This document shows, piece by piece, positions 58,402 through 64,000 of a stretch of 64,000 bases of DNA. Below the pieces are notes generated by a model. The model was not told the origin of the DNA, made no database searches, and saw only the letters and a list, made by a program, of their open reading frames with translations. A program made the position numbers and the translations under genes. Position 1 is the stretch's first letter; each line of letters starts with the position of its first letter. Source of the DNA: an uncultured Bacteroidales bacterium (GTDB lineage Bacteria > Bacteroidota > Bacteroidia > Bacteroidales > UBA932); assembly GCA_947168065.1 (NCBI GenBank), contig CAMVKH010000001.1, positions 372,001 to 436,000 of the forward strand, given 5' to 3'.

Positions 58402-59352
58402 ATGGCTAAGGAACATTCTTTTTTTGAGAAGGAGGAACGCTGCAGACGGGTCTTCGAATGGACATTGCACAAATATGGTGGTGTGTGGCACTTGTGCACA
58501 CCCGGTCAAAAACAGACTGTCATTTTCATTGATCCGAAAGACTATATCTACGCAATGACACTTGTGGCAATGTGTGCCCACGATTGTCCGGGCATCAAGA
58601 TCATCACTTTCGAATTGATGAGCAATCATGTGCATTTTATCATTTGCGGCAGCAAAAAAGAGGTATTGACTTTCTTTGACTTATTCAAAAAGCGTTTACA
58701 GCGTTATCTGTCATCTAACGGCAAGACCGTCGACCTTTCTAACTTCGATTGTGAGGAGCCACATCCCATCGATAACCTGGAATCGCTACGAAACCAGATT
58801 GCTTATACGAACCGCAATAACTTTGTGGTGGATCCGGACCAACTTCCATTCGGATATCCCTATGGTGCGAACAGTTATTACTTCCTGCCGATTGCCAAAG
58901 AACGGCAGCATGGCCGTTTCGGGGAATTGAGTATTCTCAAGAAAAGACAATTCGTCCACTCAAAACAGATCGATTATCCTGACACCTTTACAATCGTCGA
59001 TGGTTATTTCTCCCCGATGAATTACTGTCGGCTGGATATCGGAGAAGGGGTGTTCCGAGATGCCCGCCACTATTTCCACAAGCTTTCTAAAGGGGTGGAA
59101 TCCTATCGGGATATTGCCGTCATGCTGGGTGATGCAGTTTTCTACACCGATGAAGAATTGTTCGACATTATCAAGCAGTATTGCCATGAGAAGCATGGCG
59201 GCCAGCGGGCATCCCTCCTGGGATGGAATGAGAAGATGGAACTCGCCAGGATGCTTCATTTCGATTACAACGCCGACAACGCCAAGATTGCACGCCTAAT
59301 CAAACTGCCCGTCGAAACACTCAACGAACTATTTCCCTCTTCCCGGCCATAA
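58402..59352 (+). mobile_element. REP-associated tyrosine transposase (RAYT)-like Y1/HUH transposase
   Basis: MAKEHSFFEKEERCRRVFEWTLHKYG...ITFELMSNHVHFIICG (HUH) ...LRNQIAYTNRNNFVV (candidate catalytic Tyr) ...C-terminal HTH-like NAKIARLIKLPVETLNEL; between two REP copies. Confidence 0.85.
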
Positions 59353-59431
59353 AAACCGGCCGTTTTTATGGCCGACCCTGCTGAAAACACCCTCCCGGCC
59401 ATGAATTCAATGCGTTTTCATGGCCGGGAGG
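59346..59431. repeat. 86-bp double-hairpin REP-like element, right copy
   Basis: gccataaaaaccggccgtttttatggccgaccctgctgaaaacaccctcccggccatgaattcaatgcgttttcatggccgggagg; contains the RAYT stop codon. Confidence 0.95.
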
Positions 59432-59474
59432 TTTGCGTGGGATTCTTCGACGTGGAAACGGAGGATGTGGGCTG

Positions 59475-60431
59475 TCAGCGGATGACGAAGCGGTCGCGGC
59501 CTGTGATGTCGGCGACGACGCGGGAGCCGGGAAAGAGGGCGGCCACGTCGGAGCCGAATCGCTCGTTGATTTCCAGATAAAGATGGCCGTCGGGGCGCAG
59601 GAGGACATCGGCCCAGCGTGCGATGGCCCGATAGAAGCGCAGCGGATCGTCGTCGGGGACGAAGAGGGCCTCGGCGGGTTCAAAGTCAAGGACATTCGGC
59701 CGCATCGCGGCGCGCTCGCTGTTGCAGATATAAGGCGGATTCGATACGATAACATCGAATTTCGGCAGTCCGGCCGGCGGAGCCGCCAGCACGTCGGCCG
59801 AGAAAAAGATCGGCTTGGCTCCCCGAAGTTTGATGCGCTGCCGGCAGGCATAACGCAGGGCAGCGTCCGACAGATCGCAACCATAGACCATCGCCTCGGG
59901 AAACTCCGCCGCCAACGACCAGGCGATACATCCCGAGCCGGTGCACAGATCGAGGATACTGAACGGGCTGTCGTCGTCGGCCTCGAGATGCCCGGTCGAG
60001 CCGGGCACGACGGAAGAAGTCGAGCCGGGCACGGCGGAATCGTCGTCGGCATAGAGGTCGTCGATGATGCGGGAGACCAGTTCCTCCGTTTCCGGCCGGG
60101 GAATCAGACACCCCTCGCCCACTTTGAAACGGTGGCCGCAGAACTCCGTGAAGCCCAGCACATACTGTAGCGGACGGCCGGTCGAGAGCTCTTCGAGCGC
60201 CGCCAGGATGTCAGATTCCCGGTCAAGCCGGGAATGACGAACGGAGTCAAGCTGGAAATGACGGGAGTCAGTAGCGGAGGCTAACGGCATATCCGGTTCG
60301 GAAACATACTTATAAGAAGGTATGTCACAATAGTGCTCCAACAGCCGGAAAGCCATGGCCTTGGCCTCCGCCTCCGGATACAGGGACGACAGCCGGTCAA
60401 TACAGAGATGGACGAATGCTGCTATTGTCAT
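59475..60431 (-). CDS. prmC: Peptide chain release factor N(5)-glutamine methyltransferase, with two palindrome-derived insertions
   Basis: RPLQYVLGFTEFCGHRFKVGEGCLIPRPETEELV...ILDLCTGSGCIAWSLA...FDVIVSNPPYI. Confidence 0.93.
   Translation of the reverse strand: MTIAAFVHLCIDRLSSLYPEAEAKAMAFRLLEHYCDIPSYKYVSEPDMPLASATDSRHFQLDSVRHSRLDRESDILAALEELSTGRPLQYVLGFTEFCGHRFKVGEGCLIPRPETEELVSRIIDDLYADDDSAVPGSTSSVVPGSTGHLEADDDSPFSILDLCTGSGCIAWSLAAEFPEAMVYGCDLSDAALRYACRQRIKLRGAKPIFFSADVLAAPPAGLPKFDVIVSNPPYICNSERAAMRPNVLDFEPAEALFVPDDDPLRFYRAIARWADVLLRPDGHLYLEINERFGSDVAALFPGSRVVADITGRDRFVIR
59982..60050. repeat. 69-bp in-frame palindromic insertion in prmC
   Basis: Bounded by 11-bp direct repeats tcgtcgtcggc (59971-59981 and 60040-60050). 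Contains TGCCCGG-tcgag-CCGGGCA and a 24-bp tandem duplication. Confidence 0.75.
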
Positions 60432-60456
60432 AAGGTTCTGCCGCGTCGTCGGGGCC

Positions 60457-61431
60457 CTATTTGGATGTTTCCAGCGCCTCTTCGATCAGGCAGTCGAGCA
60501 CCTCGGCGACCGTCATGCCGGCTGCGCGGATCTGGGCGGGCACCAAGGACATCTTCGTCATACCCGGCACCGGATTGATCTCCAGGAAATAGACCTTGCC
60601 CGACTCCGACAGGATGTAGTCGCAGCGGATCAGGCCGCGACAGCCGAAATGCTGGTAGATGCGGCGCGTCTGCTCACGCACGACCTGCTCCACATCGGAA
60701 GGAATCTGCGCCGGGCATACCTCGTCGCTCTTGCCCAGGTATTTGGCCTCATAATCGAAATACTCATTGTGCGGGATGATCTCCGTGACCGGCAGGGGGA
60801 TGACAACCCCTTTGCGGTTGAAGACCCCTTCGGTCAGCTCACGTCCGGGGATGTAGCTCTCGATCAGCACGTCGTCGCTCTCGGAGAAAGCCGCCGCAAC
60901 CGCCGCCGCCAGGTCTTCCTGCCGCTTGACCTTCGTCACGCCGAAGGAACTGCCGCCGTCATTCGGTTTGACGAAAACCGGCAGGCCCAGCTGCTCCACG
61001 ACCGCCTCGGCATTGAGCGGCTCCCCGCGATGCAGAAAAATCTCCGGGGCCAGGGGAATACCCAGTCCCCGCATGGCCTTCTTGCAGGCGTGCTTGTCGA
61101 AGGTCATGGCCGATACCTGCGAGGAACAGGTGGTGAACGGGACACCATGTTTCTCCAGTTCAGCCTGGAGGATGCCGTTTTCGCCCGGCGTGCCGTGGAT
61201 CATGATGAGCGCCACGTCGAAATATTTCAGGTCGGAAGGAATGAACGGTTTTACGGGAACGGCCACGTCGGTCACGGACGGGTCGCAGACCGACCACTGT
61301 CCGGAGCGGAGCAGGAGTTCCGTCACCTCATAACGGGCAGGGTCCAGGCAGGTAGCCACGAACTTGCCGCTGAGCACAGAGATGCCCCATTCGGAGGAGT
61401 CACCTCCGTAGATCAATGCTATCTTTTTCAT
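60457..61431 (-). CDS. ddl: D-alanine--D-alanine ligase
   Basis: KKIALIYGGDSSEWGISVLSG...MIHGTPGENGILQAELE...PVFVKPNDGGSSFGVTKV...FLEINPVPGMTKMSLVP. Confidence 0.96.
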   Translation of the reverse strand: MKKIALIYGGDSSEWGISVLSGKFVATCLDPARYEVTELLLRSGQWSVCDPSVTDVAVPVKPFIPSDLKYFDVALIMIHGTPGENGILQAELEKHGVPFTTCSSQVSAMTFDKHACKKAMRGLGIPLAPEIFLHRGEPLNAEAVVEQLGLPVFVKPNDGGSSFGVTKVKRQEDLAAAVAAAFSESDDVLIESYIPGRELTEGVFNRKGVVIPLPVTEIIPHNEYFDYEAKYLGKSDEVCPAQIPSDVEQVVREQTRRIYQHFGCRGLIRCDYILSESGKVYFLEINPVPGMTKMSLVPAQIRAAGMTVAEVLDCLIEEALETSK

Positions 61432-61441
61432 TTGAAATCAC

Positions 61442-63775
61442 TTAATTGAAATAATCGTTTCCAGAGGATGCGGAGGAGGTATCGTCGGAGGAACCGTCGC
61501 ACAACTGGTCGGCCGTCCAGCCGAGCGGCGGGACGAAGACATCGTTCGGACCGATCGGGATGGAAGGATCGTTATAGACTTTCTGCATGAAGATCGCCCA
61601 GATCGGCAGGGCCATGCTGGCGCCGGCACCATTGGCCGTACTGGAGAAGTGGACCTGGCGGTCCTCGCCGCCCACCCAGACGCCTGCGGTCAGACGCGGC
61701 GTGTAGCCGATGAACCAGCCGTCGGAGTTGTCGTTGGTCGTACCGGTCTTGCCGGCGATGTCACCCTGGATGTTGTAGCGCCAGCGGATGCGGCCCGCCG
61801 TACCGTCGTTGACCACGCCCTGCATCATGTTGACCATCTTGTAGGCCGTGACCTCACTGATCGCCTCGCGCTTGCGGGTGGAGAAGGTAGCCAGTACGTT
61901 GCCGGCGTTGTCTTCGATCCGCGTGACGAACATCGGGAAGCAATAGACGCCGCGGCCGGGATAGGTGTTGTAGGCTGCCACCATCTCCATCACGCTCAGG
62001 TCGCAGGAACCTACGCAGAGCGAGACGACCGGATCGAGGTAGCTGCTGATGCCCATCTTGCGGCAGATTTCGACCATCGCGAAGGGGCCGAACTGCTTCA
62101 TCAGATAAGCGGAGATATTGTTGCGGCTGTTGGTCAGACCCCACTTGAGGGTCACGATACGGTCGTCCACTTCGGCCTTGGGCGCCCAGTCGGTACCGTT
62201 GACGTCGATCACGTAAGTCGAGTTGGCAACCCGGTCGCAGGGCGTGTAGCCCTCCTGCATGGCAAGCGTGTAGAGGAACGGCTTGAAGGTCGAGCCCACC
62301 TGCCGCTTGCCCTGGCCCACGTTGTCATATTTGAAGAAGCGGTAGTCCGGACCGCCGACATAAGCCTTGACATAACCCGTATTCGGCTCGATGGCCATGA
62401 ACGCCGCACGGAGGAACGACTTGACGTAGCGGATGGAGTCGTTGGGAGTCATCGTCGTATCGACGTAGCCCTTGCTGTTCCAGGCGAAAACGCGCATCTT
62501 CACCGGTTCGTCGAACGACTTGAGGATGTCGGCCTCGGAATAGCCCGCCTCCTTCATGACACGGTAGCGGTCGCTCCAGCGCCGTCCGTTGCGCATCAGG
62601 CGGTCGACTTCCTCCTTCGGGACATCGTTGGAGAAGGGGAAGTTCTTGCGGTACTTGAGTTCCTTGTCAAGTGTTTTCTGCAGGTCATTGCCCAGGTGCT
62701 GGGCCACGGCCTGCTCGGCATACTTCTGCATCCGGGAGTCGAGGGTGGTATAGATGCGGAGCCCGTCGCGGTCCAGGTCCCACTGGGTACCGTCGGGCTT
62801 GAGATTCTTGTTGAGCCAGCCGTAGAGGGGATTGTCGCGCCAGGCGAGGGAATCGGCGCGGAAGTCTTCCACCTGCGCATACGCGGAACGCTTGGGCTGG
62901 GTGGCGTTCATGAACTTGCGGAGCATGTCGCGGAAGTACGGTCCGTAGCCGGAATTGTGGTCCTGCTGCTGGTACGTCACCACGATCGGAATCTGGGTGA
63001 TGGAGTCCAGGTCATGCCGCGAGAGATAGTCGTATTTTTCCATCTGGCGCAGCACGTGGTTGCGGCGCGCGAGGGAAGATTCGGGATTCAGGGCGGGATT
63101 GTAGCGCGTAGGCTTGTTGACCATACCCACCAGGCAGGCGCCCTCCTCGACCGTCAGGTCCTCCGGATCCTTGGCGAAGAACGTGTTGGCCGCAGCCTTG
63201 ATGCCGTAGGCATTGCCGCCGAAGAAGATCTGGTTGAGATACATCGTCACGATCTCCTTCTTGGTATAGTTGCGCTCTATCTTGACGGCCGTGATCCACT
63301 CCTTGAGCTTGATGCCGATCATCTTGAGCTGCCGCCCGCCGGGGATACGGCTGTGCACGTTCTGGCGCGGGTACAGGGTCTTGGCCAGCTGCTGGGTGAT
63401 GGTACTGCCGCCTCCCTGGGAAGAATCGCCCAGGAGCAGGGTCTTCACGCCCACGCGGGCCAGGCCGCGGAAGTCGATGCCGGAGTGGCGGTAGAACCGC
63501 GCGTCCTCGGTCGCGATCGCCGCGTCGATCACGTGTTTGGGAATCTGGTCGTAACTCACATAGGAGCGATTTTCAATATGATAGGTATTGATGATCTTGC
63601 CGTCTTCGGAGATGAGCAGGGTAGCCAGGTTGCTGTCGGGATTCTCGATCTGCTCGAAAGAAGGGATCTTGGCGAAAAGCGCTACCAGCAGCAAAGCAAG
63701 CAGCAGGCAGGCCAGGGGCAGGGTGATCACGATCCAGAACCACTTGGTTATTTTTTTCTGTAAGGACTCTTTCAT
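61442..63775 (-). CDS. Penicillin-binding protein 1A (transglycosylase/transpeptidase)
   Basis: [21 protein letters not shown]...[19 protein letters not shown]...[16 protein letters not shown]...[19 protein letters not shown]. Confidence 0.95.
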   Translation of the reverse strand: MKESLQKKITKWFWIVITLPLACLLLALLLVALFAKIPSFEQIENPDSNLATLLISEDGKIINTYHIENRSYVSYDQIPKHVIDAAIATEDARFYRHSGIDFRGLARVGVKTLLLGDSSQGGGSTITQQLAKTLYPRQNVHSRIPGGRQLKMIGIKLKEWITAVKIERNYTKKEIVTMYLNQIFFGGNAYGIKAAANTFFAKDPEDLTVEEGACLVGMVNKPTRYNPALNPESSLARRNHVLRQMEKYDYLSRHDLDSITQIPIVVTYQQQDHNSGYGPYFRDMLRKFMNATQPKRSAYAQVEDFRADSLAWRDNPLYGWLNKNLKPDGTQWDLDRDGLRIYTTLDSRMQKYAEQAVAQHLGNDLQKTLDKELKYRKNFPFSNDVPKEEVDRLMRNGRRWSDRYRVMKEAGYSEADILKSFDEPVKMRVFAWNSKGYVDTTMTPNDSIRYVKSFLRAAFMAIEPNTGYVKAYVGGPDYRFFKYDNVGQGKRQVGSTFKPFLYTLAMQEGYTPCDRVANSTYVIDVNGTDWAPKAEVDDRIVTLKWGLTNSRNNISAYLMKQFGPFAMVEICRKMGISSYLDPVVSLCVGSCDLSVMEMVAAYNTYPGRGVYCFPMFVTRIEDNAGNVLATFSTRKREAISEVTAYKMVNMMQGVVNDGTAGRIRWRYNIQGDIAGKTGTTNDNSDGWFIGYTPRLTAGVWVGGEDRQVHFSSTANGAGASMALPIWAIFMQKVYNDPSIPIGPNDVFVPPLGWTADQLCDGSSDDTSSASSGNDYFN

Positions 63776-63894
63776 TTTTAACTACGTTAAAGGCCAAACG
63801 AGGGGCGATACATCTTGCAAAAATAGAAAAAAAGATTTGGAAATTTGACTCGATTATCTGTTACTTTGCACTCCCAAAACCAAAATTGAACGAG

Positions 63895-64000
63895 ATGGGA
63901 GAGAATTTAGTCATTGTGGAGTCTCCGGCCAAGGCCAAGACGATTGAGAAGTTTCTCGGCAAAAGTTATACCGTAAAATCCAGTTTCGGCCACATCCGTG
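63895..64000 (+). CDS. topA: DNA topoisomerase I, truncated at the right window edge
   Basis: [35 protein letters not shown]. Confidence 0.95.
   Translation, partial: MGENLVIVESPAKAKTIEKFLGKSYTVKSSFGHIR

Noticed and set aside
58402-59352. Ordinary IS200/IS605 insertion sequence
   Set aside because: No TnpB-like partner or typical subterminal ends seen; C-terminal HTH extension and flanking double-hairpin REP copies fit a RAYT better.
61649-63763. 704-aa plus-strand ORF
   Set aside because: Antisense of PBP1a.

Overview
The window looks like a Bacteroidales-type chromosome. Genes are called from protein motifs in the ORF track. Promoters are called from the Bacteroidetes consensus TTTG-N~20-TAnnTTTG.

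Main blocks, left to right:
1. About 1-13.8 kb: an aryl-polyene/flexirubin-like type II FAS/PKS cluster. It has several ketosynthases, two ACPs, hotdog dehydratases, an acyltransferase, a methyltransferase, FabG, a LolA-like carrier, GT2 and an MMPL exporter truncated at the left edge.
2. About 13.9-20.9 kb: housekeeping genes (nucleoside kinase, uvrA, MBL hydrolase, deoxynucleoside kinase, PfkB kinase, nucleotidyltransferase).
3. About 20.9-45 kb: a starch-utilisation (Sus-like) locus, split by a complete type II-C CRISPR-Cas9 locus (cas9-cas1-cas2, 15-spacer array, putative tracrRNA) plus a HigBA-like toxin-antitoxin pair.
4. About 45-50.6 kb: serine hydrolase, class I GATase-like peptidase and two conserved hypotheticals.
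5. About 50.6-52.9 kb: a low-GC accessory patch with a candidate structured sRNA, divergent promoters and gene remnants.
6. About 52.9-64 kb: symporter, CBM20-MalQ, radA, PqiA-like protein, a RAYT-like HUH transposase between two 86-bp double-hairpin repeats, prmC, ddl, PBP1a and the start of topA.

The strongest items for follow-up are:
(a) CRISPR repeats that each appear to carry a Bacteroidetes promoter on the crRNA strand, with array polarity opposite to the cas genes.
(b) The RAYT gene flanked by matching double-hairpin elements that supply the stop codon of the upstream gene in both copies.
(c) REP/RPE-like palindromic elements inserted in frame in three proteins, one with an apparent 11-bp target duplication.
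(d) A nine-module SusE/F-like starch-binding protein.
(e) A candidate structured sRNA at about 50.7 kb.

No searches or folding calculations were run.
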